Assembly: GCA_031769625.1 (NCBI GenBank)
Contig: JAUIMM010002560.1
Span: forward strand, 682,001 to 746,000
Direction of reading: 5' to 3'
Source: Taudactylus pleione
Lineage: Eukaryota; Chordata; Amphibia; Anura; Myobatrachidae
DNA length: 64,000 bases
The notes below the pieces were generated by a model. That model had not been told where the DNA came from, did not search any database, and worked only from the letters and a program-made list of their open reading frames with translations. The translations under genes and the position numbers were made by a program. This document shows positions 47,801 to 61,079 of the stretch, one piece after another (positions within the stretch are counted from its first letter, which is position 1; each line of letters opens with the position of its first letter).

Positions 47801-48751
47801 GATAACACAAAGTATGTGCTTTTGTTGATTCCATTGCTTTCAATGCATTTTGGCCTAAAACGTGCATTTGCTGTTTTCTCTTAAACGCAACATGGGAGAA
47901 AAACCATTTCACATCATAATTGTGGGTCTTGGTCTTCAACACATCCAGTGAAATTTTGAGCTGTCTGTGTTTTCTACAAGAGGAGATAACACAAAGTATG
48001 CGCTTTTGTTGTTTCCATTGCTTTCAATGCATTTTGGCCTAAAACGTGCATTTGCTGTTTTCTCTTAAACGCAACATGGGAGAAAAACCATTTCACATCA
48101 CATTTGTGGGTCTTGGTCTTCAACACATCCAGTGAAATTTTGAGCAGTCTGTGTTTGCTACAAGAGGAGATATCACAAAGTATGCGCTTTTGTTGTTTCC
48201 ATTGCTTTCAATGCATTTTGGCCTAAAACGTGCATTTGCTGTTTTCTCTTAACAGCAACATGGGAGAAAAACCATTTCACATCACATTTGTGGGTCTTGG
48301 TCTTCAACACATCCAGTGAAATTTTGAGCTGTCTGTGTTTGCTACAAGAGGATATATCACAAAGTATGTGCTTTTGTTGTTTCCATTGCTTTCAATGCAT
48401 TTTGGCCTAAAACTTGCATTTGCTGTTTTCTCTTAAACGCAACATGGGAGAAAAACCATTTCACATCACATTTGTGGGTCTTGGTCTTCAACACATCCAG
48501 TGAAATTTTGAGCTGTGTGTGTTTGCTACAAGAGGAGATATTACAAAGTATGCGCTTTTGTTGTTTCCATTGCTTTCAATGCATTTTGGCCTAAAACGTG
48601 CATTTGCTGTTTTCTCTTAACAGCAACATGGGATAAAAACCATTTCACATCACATTTGTGGGTCTTGGTCTTCAATACATCCAGTGAAATTTTGAGCTGT
48701 CTGTGTTTGCTACAAGAGGAGATATCACAAAGTATGCGCTTTTGTTGTTTC
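44888..48751 (+). repeat. 21-monomer mixed block
   Basis: Order: e a2 d e' g h e a b c d e' g b c d e'g h k lj k. The 5-mer order a-b-c-d-e' is intact at 46176-47095 and again, without a, at 47280. One-off marks: CCTTCAAACGTGC (45440), GGCCGAAAATGAGC (45624), ACAAAAGGAG (45808), AAGTCGAGATATC in a2 (45072), CGAACAATTGC (46544), and GTGAGTCTTCGTC (46728). The unit at 47832 joins an e' 5' part to a g-like 3' end (GATAAC, AGTATGCGC). Confidence 0.77.
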
Positions 48752-51700
48752 CATTGCTTTCAATGCATTTTGGCCTAAAACGTGCATTTGCTGTTTTCTC
48801 TTAAACGCAACATGGGAGAAAAACCATTTCACATCATAATTGTGGGTCTTGGTCTTCAACACATCCAGTGAAATTTTGAGCTGTCTGTGTTTGCCACAAG
48901 AGGAGTTAACACAAAGTTTGCGCTTTTGTTGTTTCCATTGCTTTCAATGCATTTTGGCCTAAAACGAGCAATTGCTGTTTTCTCTTAAACACAAAATGGG
49001 GGAAAAACCTTTTCACATCACATTTGTGGGACTTGGTCTTCAACACATCCAGTGAAATTTTGAGCTGTCTGTGTTTGCTACAAGTGGAGATAACACAAAG
49101 TTTGAGCTTTTGTTGTTTCCATTGCTTTCAATGCATTTTGGCCTAAAACGTGCATTTGCTGTTTTCTCTTAAACGCAACATGGGAGAAAAACCATTTCAC
49201 ATCATATTTGTGGGTCTTGGTCTTCAAAACATCCAGTGAAATTTTGAGCTGTCTGTGTTTGCTACAAGTGGAGATAACACAAAGTATGTGCTTTTGTTGT
49301 TTCCATTGCTTTCAATGCATTTTGGCCTAAAACGAGCAATTGCTGTTTTCTCTTAAACGCAACACGGGGGGAAAACCATTTCACATCACATTTGTGGGTC
49401 TTGGTCTTCAACACATCCAGTGAAATTTTGAGCTGTCTGTGTTTGCTACAAGAGGAGATATCACAAAGTATGCGTTTTTGTTGTTTCCATTGCTTTCAAT
49501 GCATTTTGGCCTAAAACGTGCATTTGCTGTTTTCTCTTAAACGCAACATGGGAGAAAAACCATTTCACATCACATTTGTGGGTCTTCGTCATCAACACAT
49601 CCAGTGAAATTTTGAGCTGTCTGTGTTTGCTACAAGAGGAGATAACACAAAGTATGTGCTTTTGTTGTTTCCATTGCTTTCAATGCATTTTGGCCTAAAA
49701 CGTGCATTTGCTGTTTTCTCTTAAACGCAACATGGGAGAAAAACCATTTCACATCATAATTGTGGGTCTTGGTCTTCAACACATCCAGTGAAATTTTGAG
49801 CTGTCTGTGTTTTCTACAAGAGGAGTTAACACAAAGTTTGCGCTTTTGTTGTTTCCATTGCTTTCAATGCATTTTGGCCTAAAATGAGCAATTGCTGTTT
49901 TCTCTTAAACGCAAAATGGGGGAAAAACCATTTCACATCACATTTGTGGGTCTTGGTCTTCAACACATCCAGTGAAATTTTGAGCTGTCTGTGTTTACTA
50001 CAAGAGGAGATAACACAAAGTATGCGCTTTTGTTGTTTCCATTGCTTTCAATGCATTTTGGCCTAAAACGTGCATTTGCTGTTTTCTCTTAAACGCAACA
50101 TGGGAGAAAAACCATTTCACATCACATTTGTGGGTCTTGGTCTTCAACACATCCAGTGAAATTTTGAGCAGTCTGTGTTTGCTACAAGAGGAGATATCAC
50201 AAAGTATGCGCTTTTGTTGTTTCCATTGCTTTCAATGCATTTTGGCCTAAAACGTGCATTTGCTGTTTTCTCTTAAACACAAAATGGGGGAAAAACCATT
50301 TCACATCATAATTGTGGGTCTTGGTCTTCAACACATCCAGTGAAATTTTGAGCTGTCTGTGTTTGCCACAAGAGGAGTTAACACAAAGTTTGCGCTTTTG
50401 ATGTTTCCATTGCTTTCAATGCATTTTGGCCTAAAACGAGCAATTGCTGTTTTCTCTTAAACGCAAAATGTTGGAAAAAAAATTTCACATCACATTTGTG
50501 GGTCTTGGTCTTCAACACATCCAGTGAAATTTTGAGCTGTCTGTGTTTGCTACAAGAGGAGATATCACAAAGTATGCGCTTTTGTTGTTTCCATTGCTTT
50601 CAATGCATTTTGGCCTAAAACGTGCATTTGCTGTTTTCTCTTAAACGCAACATGGGAGAAAAACCATTTCACATCACATTTGTGGGTCTTCGTCATCAAC
50701 ACATCCAGTGAAATTTTGAGCTGTCTGTGTTTGCTACAAGAGGAGATAACACAAAGTATGTGCTTTTGTTGTTTCCATTGCTTTCAATGCATTTTGGCCT
50801 AAAACGTGCATTTGCTGTTTTCTCTTAAATGCAACATGGGAGAAAAACCATTTCACATCATAATTGTGGGTCTTGGTCTTCAACACATCCAGTGAAATTT
50901 TGAGCTGTCTGTGTTTGCCACAAGAGGAGTTAACACAAAGTTTGCGCTTTTGATGTTTCCATTGCTTTCAATGCATTTTGGCCTAAAACGAGCAATTGCT
51001 GTTTTCTCTTAAACGCAAAATGGGGGAAAAACCATTTCACATCACATTTGTGGGTCTTGGTCTTCAACACATCCAGTGAAATTTTGAGCTGTCTGTGTTT
51101 GCTACAAGAGGAGATAACACAAAGTTTGAGCTTTTGTTGTTTCCATTGCTTTCAATGCATTTTGGCCTAAAACGTGCATTTGCTGTTTTCTCTTAAATGC
51201 AGCATGGGAGAAAAACCATTTCACATCATATTTGTGGGTCTTGGTCTTCAAAACATCCAGTGAAATTTTGAGCTGTCTGTGTTTGTTACAAGTGGAGATA
51301 ACACAAAGTATGCGCTTTTGTTGTTTCCATTGCTTTCAATGCATTTTGGCCTAAAACGAGCAATTGCTGTTTTCTCTTAAACGAAACACGGGGGAAAAAC
51401 CATTTCACATCACATTTGTGGGTCTTGGTCTTCAACACATCCAGTGAAATTTTGAGCTGTCTGTGTTTGCTAGAAGAGGAGATATCACAAAGTATGCGCT
51501 TTTGTTGTTTCTATTGCTTTCAATGCATTTTGGCCTAAAACGTGCATTTGCTGTTTTCTCTTAAACGCAACGTGGGAGAAAAACCATTTCACATCATATT
51601 TGTGGGTCTTGGTCTTCAACACATCCAGTGAAATTTTGAGCTGTGTGTGTTTGCTACAAGAGGAGATAACACAAAGTATGCGCTTTTGTTGTTTCCATTG

Positions 51701-51879
51701 CTTTCAATGCATTTTGGCCTAAAACATGCATTTGCTGTTTTCTCTTAACAGCAACATGGGAGAAAAACCATTTCACATCACATTTGTGGGTCTTGGTCTT
51801 CAACACATCCAGTGAAATTTTGAGCTGTCTGTGTTTGCTACAAGAGGAGATATCACAAAGTATGCGCTTTTGTTGTTTC
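48752..51879 (+). repeat. 17-monomer block of the e-a2-b-c-d-e'-g-h family
   Basis: Order: e a2 b c d e' g h e a d e a b ci j k. The first 12 monomers follow the same order as 22815 and 31462, but without their private marks (no AGTTTGAATTT, no GAAATTATGAG), so this is an older or separate branch. The e at 50224 is odd, with ACACAAAATGGGGG in place of AACATGGGAG, and the a at 50408 has GTTGGAAAAAAAATTTC. The tail a-b-ci-j-k resembles 40470-41389. Confidence 0.78.
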
Positions 51880-53167
51880 CATTGCTTTCAATGCATTTTG
51901 GCCTAAAACGAGCAATTGCTGTTTTCTCTTAAACGCAACACGGGGGAAAAACCATTTCACATCACATTTGTGGGTCTTGGTCTTCAACACATCCAGTGAA
52001 ATTTTGAGCTGTCTGTGTTTGCTACAAGAGGAGATATCACAAAGTATGCGCTTTTGTTGTTTCCATTGCTTTCAATGCATTTTGGCCTAAAACGTGCATT
52101 TGCTGTTTTCTCTTAAACGCAACATGGGAGAAAAACCATTTCACATCACATTTGTGGGTCTTCGTCATCAACACATCCAGTGAAATTTTGAGCTGTCTGT
52201 GTTTGCTACAAGAGGAGATAACACAAAGTATGTGCTTTTGTTGTTTCCATTGCTTTCAATGCATTTTGGCCTAAAACGTGCATTTGCTGTTTTCTCTTAA
52301 ACGCAACATGGGAGAAAAACCATTTCACATCACATTTGTGGGTCTTGGTCTTCAACACATCCAGTGAAATTTTGAGCAGTCTGTGTTTGCTACAAGAGGA
52401 GATATCACAAAGTATGCGCTTTTGTTGTTTCCATTGCTTTCAATGCATTTTGGCCTAAAACGTGCATTTGCTGTTTTCTCTTAAACGCAACATGGGAGAA
52501 AACCCATTTCACATCATAATTGTGGGTCTTGGTCTTCAACACATCCAGTGAAATTTTGAGCTGTCTGTGTTTGCCACAAGAGGAGTTAACACAAAGTTTG
52601 CGCTTTTGATGTTTCCATTGCTTTCAATGCATTTTGGCCTAAAACGAGCAATTGCTGTTTTCTCTTAAACGCAAAATGTTGGAAAAAACATTTCACATCA
52701 CATTTGTGGGTCTTGGTCTTCAACACATCCAGTGAAATTTTGAGCTGTCTGTGTTTGCTACAAGAGGAGATAACACAAAGTTTGAGCTTTTGTTGTTTCC
52801 ATTGCTTTCAATGCATTTTGGCCTAAAACATGCATTTGCTGTTTTCTCTTAAACGCAACATGGGACAAAAACCATTTCACATCATATTTGTGGGTCTTGG
52901 TCTTCAAAACATCCAGTGAAATTTTGAGCTGTCTGTGTTTGCTACAAGTGGAGATAACACAAAGTATGCGCTTTTGTTGTTTCCATTGCTTTCAATGCAT
53001 TTTGGCCTAAAACGAGCAATTGCTGTTTTCTCTTAAACGCAACACGGGGGAAAAACCATTTCACATCACATTTGTGGGTCTTGGTCTTCAACACATCCAG
53101 TGAAATTTTGAGCTGTCTGTGTTTGCTACAAGAGGAGATATCACAAAGTATGCACTTTTGTTGTTTC
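51880..53167 (+). repeat. 7-monomer block c d h e a b c
   Basis: Starts at 51880, 52064, 52248, 52432, 52616, 52800 and 52984. d is followed directly by h, so the e'-g pair usually lying between them is missing. b (52800) has GGGACAAAAACC, shared with b at 56112. a (52616) has GTTGGAAAAAACATTTC. Confidence 0.78.
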
Positions 53168-56100
53168 CATTGCTTTCAATGCATTTTGGCCTAAAATGTG
53201 CATTTGCTGTTTTCTCTTAAACGCAACATGGGAGAAAAACCATTTCACATCACATTTGTGGGTCTTCGTCATCAACACATCCAGTGAAATTTTGAGCTGT
53301 CTGAGTTTGCTACAAGAGGAGATAACACAAAGTATGTGCTTTTGTTGTTTCCATTGCTTTCAATGCATTTTGGCCTAAAACGTGCATTTGCTGTTTTCTC
53401 TTAAACGCAACATGGGAGAAAAACCATTTCACATCATAATTGTGGGTATTGGTCTTCAACACATCCAGTGAAATTTTGAGCTGTCTGTGTTTGCCACAAG
53501 AGGAGTTAACACAAAGTTTGCGCTTTTGATGTTTCCATTGCTTTCAATGCATTTTGGCCTAAAACAAGCAATTGCTGTTTTCTCTTAAACGCAAAATGGG
53601 GGAAAAACCATTTCACATCACATTTGTGGGTCTTGGTCTTCAACACATCCAGTGAAATTTTGAGCTGTCTGTGTTTGCTACAAGTGGAGATAACACAAAG
53701 TATGCGCTTTTGTTGTTTCCATTGCTTTCAATGCATTTTGGCCTAAAACGAGCAATTGCTGTTTTCTCTTAAACGAAACACGGGGGAAAAACCATTTCAC
53801 ATCACATTTGTGGGTCTTGGTCTTCAACACATCCAGTGAAATTTTGAGCTGTCTGTGTTTGCTAGAAGAGGAGATATCACAAAGTATGCGCTTTTGTTGT
53901 TTCTATTGCTTTCAATGCATTTTGGCCTAAAACGTGCATTTGCTGTTTTCTCTTAAACGCAACGTGGGAGAAAAACCATTTCACATCATATTTGTGGGTC
54001 TTGGTCTTCAACACATCCAGTGAAATTTTGAGCTGTGTGTGTTTGCTACAAGAGGAGATAACACAAAGTATGCGCTTTTGTTGTTTCCATTGCTTTCAAT
54101 GCATTTTGGCCTAAAACGTGCATTTGCTGTTTTCTCTTAACAGCAACATGGGAGAAAAACCATTTCACATCACATTTGTGGGTCTTGGTCTTCAACACAT
54201 CCAGTGAAATTTTGAGCTGTCTGTGTTTGCTACAAGAGGAGATAACACAAAGTATACGCTTTTGTTGTTTCCATTGCTTTCAATGCATTTTGGCCTAAAA
54301 CGAGCAATTGCTGTTTTCTCTTAAACACAAAATGGGGGAAAAACCATTTCACATCACATTTGTGGGTCTTGGTCTTCAACACATCCAGTGAAATTTTGAG
54401 CAGTCTGTGTTTGCTACAAGTGGAGATAACACAAAGTTTGAGCTTTTGTTGTTTCCATTGCTTTCAATGCATTTTGGCCTAAAACGTGCAATTGCTGTTT
54501 TCTCTTAAACGCAACATGGGAGAAAAACCATTTCACATCACATTTGTGGGTCTTCGTCATCAACACATCCAGTGAAATTTTGAGCTGTCTGTGTTTGCTA
54601 CAAGAGGAGATAACACAAAGTATGTGCTTTTGTTGTTTCCATTGCTTTCAATGCATTTTGGCCTAAAACGTGCATTTGCTGTTTTCTCTTAAACGCAACA
54701 TGGGAGAAAAACCATTTCACATCATAATTGTGGGTCTTGGTCTTCAACACATCCAGTGAAATTTTGAGCTGTCTGTGTTTGCTACAAGAGGAGTTAACAC
54801 AAAGTTTGCGCTTTTGTTGTTTCTATTGCTTTCAATGCATTTTGGCCTAAAATGAGCAATTGCTGTTTTCTCTTAAATGCAAAATGGGGGAAAAACCATT
54901 TCACATCACATTTGTGGGTCTTGGTCTTCAACACATCCAGTGAAATTTTGAGCTGTCTGTGTTTACTACAAGAGGAGATAACACAAAGTATGCGCTTTTG
55001 TTGTTTCCATTGCTTTCAATGCATTTTGGCCTAAAACGTGCATTTGCTCTTTTCTCTTAAACGCAACATGGGAGAAAAACCATTTCACATCACATTTGTG
55101 GGTCTTGGTCTTCAACACATCCAGTGAAATTTTGAGCTGTCTGTGTTTGCTACAAGAGGAGATATCACAAAGTATGCGCTTTTGTTGTTTCCATTGCTTT
55201 CAATGCATTTTGGCCTAAAACGTGCATTTGCTGTTTTCTCTTAAACGCAACATGGGAGAAAACCCATTTCACATCATAATTGTTGGTCTTGGTCTTCAAC
55301 ACATCCAGTGAAATTTTGAGCTGTCTGTGTTTGCCACAAGAGGAGTTAACACAAAGTTTGCGCTTTTGATGTTTCCATTGCTTTCAATGCATTTTGGCCT
55401 AAAACGAGCAATTGCTGTTTTCTCTTATACGCAAAATGGGGGAAAAACCATTTCACATCACATTTGTGGGTCTTGGTCTTCAACACATCCAGTGAAATTT
55501 TGAGCTGTCTGTGTTTGCTACAAGAGGAGATATCACAAAGTATGCGCTTTTGTTGTTTCCATTGCTTTCAATGCATTTTGGCCTAAAACGTGCATTTGCT
55601 GTTTTCTCTTAAATGCAACATGGGAGAAAAACCATTTCACATCACATTTGTGGGTCTTCGTCATCAACACATCCAGTGAAATTTTGAGCTGTCTGTGTTT
55701 GCTACAAGAGGAGATAACACAAAGTATGTGCTTTTGTTGTTTCCATTGCTTTCAATGCATTTTGGCCTAAAACGTGCATTTGCTGTTTTCTCTTAAACGC
55801 AACATGGGAGAAAAACCATTTCACATCATAATTGTGGGTCTTGGTCTTCAACACATCCAGTGAAATTTTGAGCTGTCTGTGTTTGCTACAAGAGGAGTTA
55901 ACACAAAGTTTGCGCTTTTGTTGTTTCCATTGCTTTCAATGCATTTTGGCCTAAAATGAGCAATTGCTGTTTTCTCTTAAATACAAAATGGGGGAAAAAC
56001 CATTTCACATCACATTTGTGGGTCTTGGTCTTCAACACATCCAGTGAAATTTTGAGCTGTCTGTGTTTGCTACAAGAGGAGATAACACAAAGTTTGAGCT

Positions 56101-56479
56101 TTTGTTGTTTCCATTGCTTTCAATGCATTTTGGCCTAAAACATGCATTTGCTGTTTTCTCTTAAACGCAACATGGGACAAAAACCATTTCACATCATATT
56201 TGTGGGTCTTGGTCTTCAAAACATCCAGTGAAATTTTGAGCTGTCTGTGTTTGCTACAAGTGTAGATAACACAAAGTATGCGCTTTTGTTGTTTCCATTG
56301 CTTTCAATGCATTTTGGCCTAAAACGAGCAATTGCTGTTATCTCTTAAACGCAACACGGGGGAAAAACCATTTCACATCACATTTGTGGGTCTTGGTCTT
56401 CAACACATCCAGTGAAATTTTGAGCTGTCTGTGTTTGCTACAAGAGGAGATATCACAAAGTATGCGCTTTTGTTGTTTC
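53168..56479 (+). repeat. 18-monomer block opening with the d-e-ab-ci-j-k six-mer
   Basis: Order: d e ab ci j k a2 d e' g h e a d e' ga b c. The six-mer 53168-54271 is the first of three copies (others at 56480 and 58504), marked by CTGAGTTTGC in d and GGGTATTGG in e. ab (53536) begins as a (AAGCAATTG, AAAATGGGGG) and ends as b (ACAAGTGG, AGTATGCGC). The interval 54640-55927 recurs at 61999-63286, marked by TGCTCTTTTCTC in h, TTGTTGGTC in e and TCTTATACGC in a. The unit at 55928 starts as g and ends as a (AGTTTGAGC). Confidence 0.82.
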
Positions 56480-57583
56480 CATTGCTTTCAATGCATTTTG
56501 GCCTAAAACGTGCATTTGCTGTTTTCTCTTAAACGCAACATGGGAGAAAAACCATTTCACATCACATTTGTGGGTCTTCGTCATCAACACATCCAGTGAA
56601 ATTTTGAGCTGTCTGAGTTTGCTACAAGAGGAGATAACACAAAGTATGTGCTTTTGTTGTTTCCATTGCTTTCAATGCATTTTGGCCTAAAACGTGCATT
56701 TGCTGTTTTCTCTTAAACGCAACATGGGAGAAAAACCATTTCACATCATAATTGTGGGTATTGGTCTTCAACACATCCAGTGAAATTTTGAGCTGTCTGT
56801 GTTTGCCACAAGAGGAGTTATCACAAAGTTTGCGCTTTTGATGTTTCCATTGCTTTCAATGCATTTTGGCCTAAAACAAGCAATTGCTGTTTTCTCTTAA
56901 ACGCAAAATGGGGGAAAAACCATTTCACATCACATTTGTGGGTCTTGGTCTTCAACACATCCAGTGAAATTTTGAGCTGTCTGTGTTTGCTACAAGTGGA
57001 GATAACACAAAGTATGCGCTTTTGTTGTTTCCATTGCTTTCAATGCATTTTGGCCTAAAACGAGCAATTGCTGTTTTCTCTTAAACGAAACACGGGGGAA
57101 AAACCATTTCACATCACATTTGTGGGTCTTGGTCTTCAACACATCCAGTGAAATTTTGAGCTGTCTGTGTTTGCTAGAAGAGGAGATATCACAAAGTATG
57201 CGCTTTTGTTGTTTCTATTGCTTTCAATGCATTTTGGCCTAAAACGTGCATTTGCTGTTTTCTCTTAAACGCAACGTGGGAGAAAAACCATTTCACATCA
57301 TATTTGTGGGTCTTGGTCTTCAACACATCCAGTGAAATTTTGAGCTGTGTGTGTTTGCTACAAGAGGAGATAACACAAAGTATGCGCTTTTGTTGTTTCC
57401 ATTGCTTTCAATGCATTTTGGCCTAAAACGTGCATTTGCTGTTTTCTCTTAACAGCAACATGGGAGAAAAACCATTTCACATCACATTTGTGGGTCTTGG
57501 TCTTCAACACATCCAGTGAAATTTTGAGCTGTCTGTGTTTGCTACAAGAGGAGATATCACAAAGTATGCGCTTTTGTTGTTTC
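56480..57583 (+). repeat. Six-mer d-e-ab-ci-j-k, second copy
   Basis: Lies 3,312 bp (18 monomers) after the first copy. CTGAGTTTGC in d and GGGTATTGG in e are kept. The e unit now reads GTTATCAC in place of GTTAACAC, a change shared with the third copy but not the first, so copies 2 and 3 are the closer pair. Confidence 0.83.
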
Positions 57584-57692
57584 CATTGCTTTCAATGCAT
57601 TTTGGCCTAAAACGAGCAATTGCTGTTTTCTCTTAAACGCAACACGGGGGAAAAACCATTTCACATCACATTTGTGGGTCTTGGTCTTCAAC

Positions 57693-57698
57693 AGATCT
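57693..57698. other. BglII-type AGATCT site in the island
   Basis: Created by the CACATCCAG to CAGATCTGG change. Together with the site at 58245-58250 it sits 552 bp (three monomers) apart. I saw no other AGATCT in the array, so the pair is a landmark for the island. Confidence 0.8.
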
Positions 57699-58244
57699 GG
57701 TGAAATTTTGAGCTGTCTGTGTTTGCTACAAGAGGAGATAACACAAAGTATGTGCTTTTGTTATTTCCATTGCTTTCAATGCATTTTGGCCTAAAACGAG
57801 CATTTGCAGTTTTCTCTTAAACGCAACATGAGAGAAAAACCATTTCACATCACATTTGTGGGTCTTGGTCTTCAACAGATCCAGTGAAATTTTGAACTGT
57901 CTGTGTTTGCTACAAGAGGAGATAACACAAAGTATGCGCTTTTGTTATTTCCATTGCTTTCAATGAATTTTTGCCTAAAACGTGCATTTGCAGTTTTCTC
58001 TTAAACACAACATGAGAGAAAAACCATTTCACATCACATTTGTGGGTCTTGGTCTTCAACACATCCAGTGAAATTTTGAGCTGTCTGTGTTTGCTACAAG
58101 AGGAGATAACACAAAGTATGCGCTTTTGTTGTTTCCATTGTTTTCAATGCATTTTGGCCTAAAACGTTCATTTCCTGTTTTCTCTTAAACGCAACATAGG
58201 AGTAAAACCATTTCACATCACATTTGTGGGTCTTGGTCTTCAAC

Positions 58245-58250
58245 AGATCT
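58245..58250. other. Second AGATCT site in the island
   Basis: Same derived segment as at 57693, in monomer p3. The exact three-monomer spacing suggests that the island itself contains a duplicated three-monomer unit that has since diverged. Confidence 0.8.
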
Positions 58251-58503
58251 GGTGAAATTTTGAGCTGTCTGTGTTTGCTACAAGAGGAGATAACACAAAG
58301 TATGCGCTTTTGTTATTTCCATTGCTTTCAATGCATTTTGGCCTAAAACGTTCATTTGCAGTTTTCTCTTAAACACAACATGAGAGAAAAACCATTTCAC
58401 ATCACATTTGTGGGTTTTGGTCTTCAACACATCCAGTGAAATTTTGAGCTGTCTGTGTTTGCTACAAGAGGAGATATCACAAAGTATGCGCTTTTGTTGT
58501 TTC

Positions 58504-61079
58504 CATTGCTTTCAATGCATTTTGGCCTAAAACGTGCATTTGCTGTTTTCTCTTAAACGCAACATGGGAGAAAAACCATTTCACATCACATTTGTGGGTC
58601 TTCGTCATCAACACATCCAGTGAAATTTTGAGCTGTCTGAGTTTGCTACAAGAGGAGATAACACAAAGTATGTGCTTTTGTTGTTTCCATTGCTTTCAAT
58701 GCATTTTGGCCTAAAACGTGCATTTGCTGTTTTCTCTTAAACGCAACATGGGAGAAAAACCATTTCACATCATAATTGTGGGTATTGGTCTTCAACACAT
58801 CCAGTGAAATTTTGAGCTGTCTGTGTTTGCCACAAGAGGAGTTATCACAAAGTTTGCGCTTTTGATGTTTCCATTGCTTTCAATGCATTTTGGCCTAAAA
58901 CAAGCAATTGCTGTTTTCTCTTAAACGCAAAATGGGGGAAAAACCATTTCACATCACATTTGTGGGTCTTGGTCTTCAACACATCCAGTGAAATTTTGAG
59001 CTGTCTGTGTTTGCTACAAGTGGAGATAACACAAAGTATGCGCTTTTGTTGTTTCCATTGCTTTCAATGCATTTTGGCCTAAAACGAGCAATTGCTGTTT
59101 TCTCTTAAACGAAACACGGGGAAAAACCATTTCACATCACATTTGTGGGTCTTGGTCTTCAACACATCCAGTGAAATTTTGAGCTGTCTGTGTTTGCTAG
59201 AAGAGGAGATATCACAAAGTATGCGCTTTTGTTGTTTCTATTGCTTTCAATGCATTTTGGCCTAAAACGTGCATTTGCTGTTTTCTCTTAAACGCAACGT
59301 GGGAGAAAAACCATTTCACATCATATTTGTGGGTCTTGGTCTTCAACACATCCAGTGAAATTTTGAGCTGTGTGTGTTTGCTACAAGAGGAGATAACACA
59401 AAGTATGCGCTTTTGTTGTTTCCATTGCTTTCAATGCATTTTGGCCTAAAACGTGCATTTGCTGTTTTCTCTTAACAGCAACATTGGAGAAAAACCATTT
59501 CACATCACATTTGTGGGTCTTGGTCTTCAACACATCCAGTGAAATTTTGAGCTGTCTGTGTTTGCTACAAGAGGAGATATCACAAAGTATGCGCTTTTGT
59601 TGTTTCCATTGCTTTCAATGCATTTTGGCCTAAAACGAGCAATTGCTGTTTTCTCTTAAACGCAACACGGGGGAAAAACCATTTCACATCACATTTGTGG
59701 GTCTTGGTCTTCAACACATCCAGTGAAATTTTGAGCTGTCTGTGTTTGCTACAAGAGGAGATATCACAAAGTATGCGCTTTTGTTGTTTCTATTGCTTTC
59801 AATGCATTTTGGCCTAAAACGTGCATTTGCTGTTTTCTCTTAAACGCAACGTGGGAGAAAAACCATTTCACATCATATTTGTGGGTCTTGGTCTTCAACA
59901 CATCCAGTGAAATTTTGAGCTGTGTGTGTTTGCTACAAGAGGAGATAACACAAAGTATGCGCTTTTGTTGTTTCCATTGCTTTCAATGCATTTTGGCCTA
60001 AAACGTGCATTTGCTGTTTTCTCTTAACAGCAACATGGGAGAAAAACCATTTCACATCACATTTGTGGGTCTTGGTCTTCAACACATCCAGTGAAATTTT
60101 GAGCTGTCTGTGTTTGCTACAAGAGGAGATAACACAAAGTATGTGCTTTTGTTGTTTCCATTGCTTTCAATGCATTTTGGCCTAAAACGTGCATTTGCTG
60201 TTTTCTCTTAAATGCAACATGGGAGAAAAACCATTTCACATCATAATTGTGGGTCTTGGTCTTCAACACATCCAGTGAAATTTTGAGCTGTCTGTGTTTG
60301 CCACAAGAGGAGTTAACACAAAGTTTGCGCTTTTGATGTTTCCATTGCTTTCAATGCATTTTGGCCTAAAACAAGCAATTGCTGTTTTCTCTTAAACGCA
60401 AAATGGGGGAAAAACCATTTCACATCACATTTGTGGGTCTTGGTCTTCAACACATCCAGTGAAATTTTGAGCTGTCTGTGTTTGCTACAAGAGGAGATAA
60501 CACAAAGTATGCGCTTTTGTTGTTTCCATTGCTTTCAATGCATTTTGGCCTAAAACGAGCAATTGCTGTTTTCTCTTAAACGAAACACGGGGGAAAAACC
60601 ATTTCACATCACATTTGTGGGTCTTGGTCTTCAACACATCCAGTGAAATTTTGAGCTGTCTGTGTTTGCTAGAAGAGGAGATATCACAAAGTATGCGCTT
60701 TTGTTGTTTCTATTGCTTTCAATGCATTTTGGCCTAAAAACGTGCATTTGCTGTTTTCTCTTAAACGCAACGTGGGAGAAAAAACATTTTACATCATATT
60801 TGTGGGTCTTGGTCTTCAACACATCCAGTGAAATTTTGAGCTGTGTGTGTTTGCTACAAGAGGAGATAACACAAAGTATGCGCTTTTGTTGTTTCCATTG
60901 CTTTCAATGCATTTTGGCCTAAAACGTGCATTTGCTGTTTTCTCTTAACAGCAACATGGGAGAAAAACCATTTCACATCACATTTGTGGGTCTTGGTCTT
61001 CAACACATCCAGTGAAATTTTGAGCTGTCTGTGTTTGCTACAAGAGGAGATATCACAAAGTATGCGCTTTTGCTGTTTC
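58504..61079 (+). repeat. Six-mer third copy plus c j k e a ci j k
   Basis: Order: d e ab ci j k c j k e a ci j k. The six-mer 58504-59606 is 2,024 bp (11 monomers) after copy 2. The ci unit at 59056 lacks one G (run at 59118-59121), and k at 59423 reads AACATTGGAG. The j unit at 60711 has one extra A (60736-60740) and AAAAAACATTTTAC. j-k pairs occur three times (59239, 59791, 60711) with different partners, showing local shuffling. Confidence 0.8.

Larger units (their letters stand above)
57584..58503 (+). repeat. Island of divergent monomers (c, p1-p4)
   Basis: Five monomers at 57584, 57768, 57952, 58136 and 58320. From about 57693 they carry changes rare or absent elsewhere: AACAGATCTGG or AACAGATCC instead of AACACATCC, TTTGCAGTTTTC instead of TTTGCTGTTTTC, ACATGAGAG or ACATAGGAG instead of ACATGGGAG, CGTTCATTT boxes, GGTGAAATTTTG, TGTTATTTCC endings, GAATTTTTGCC and AGTAAAACC. 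Length stays 184 bp each. The normal pattern returns inside the unit at 58320 (ACACATCC, GATATC). The same six-mer family flanks the island on both sides, so it lies between two near copies. Confidence 0.82.
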
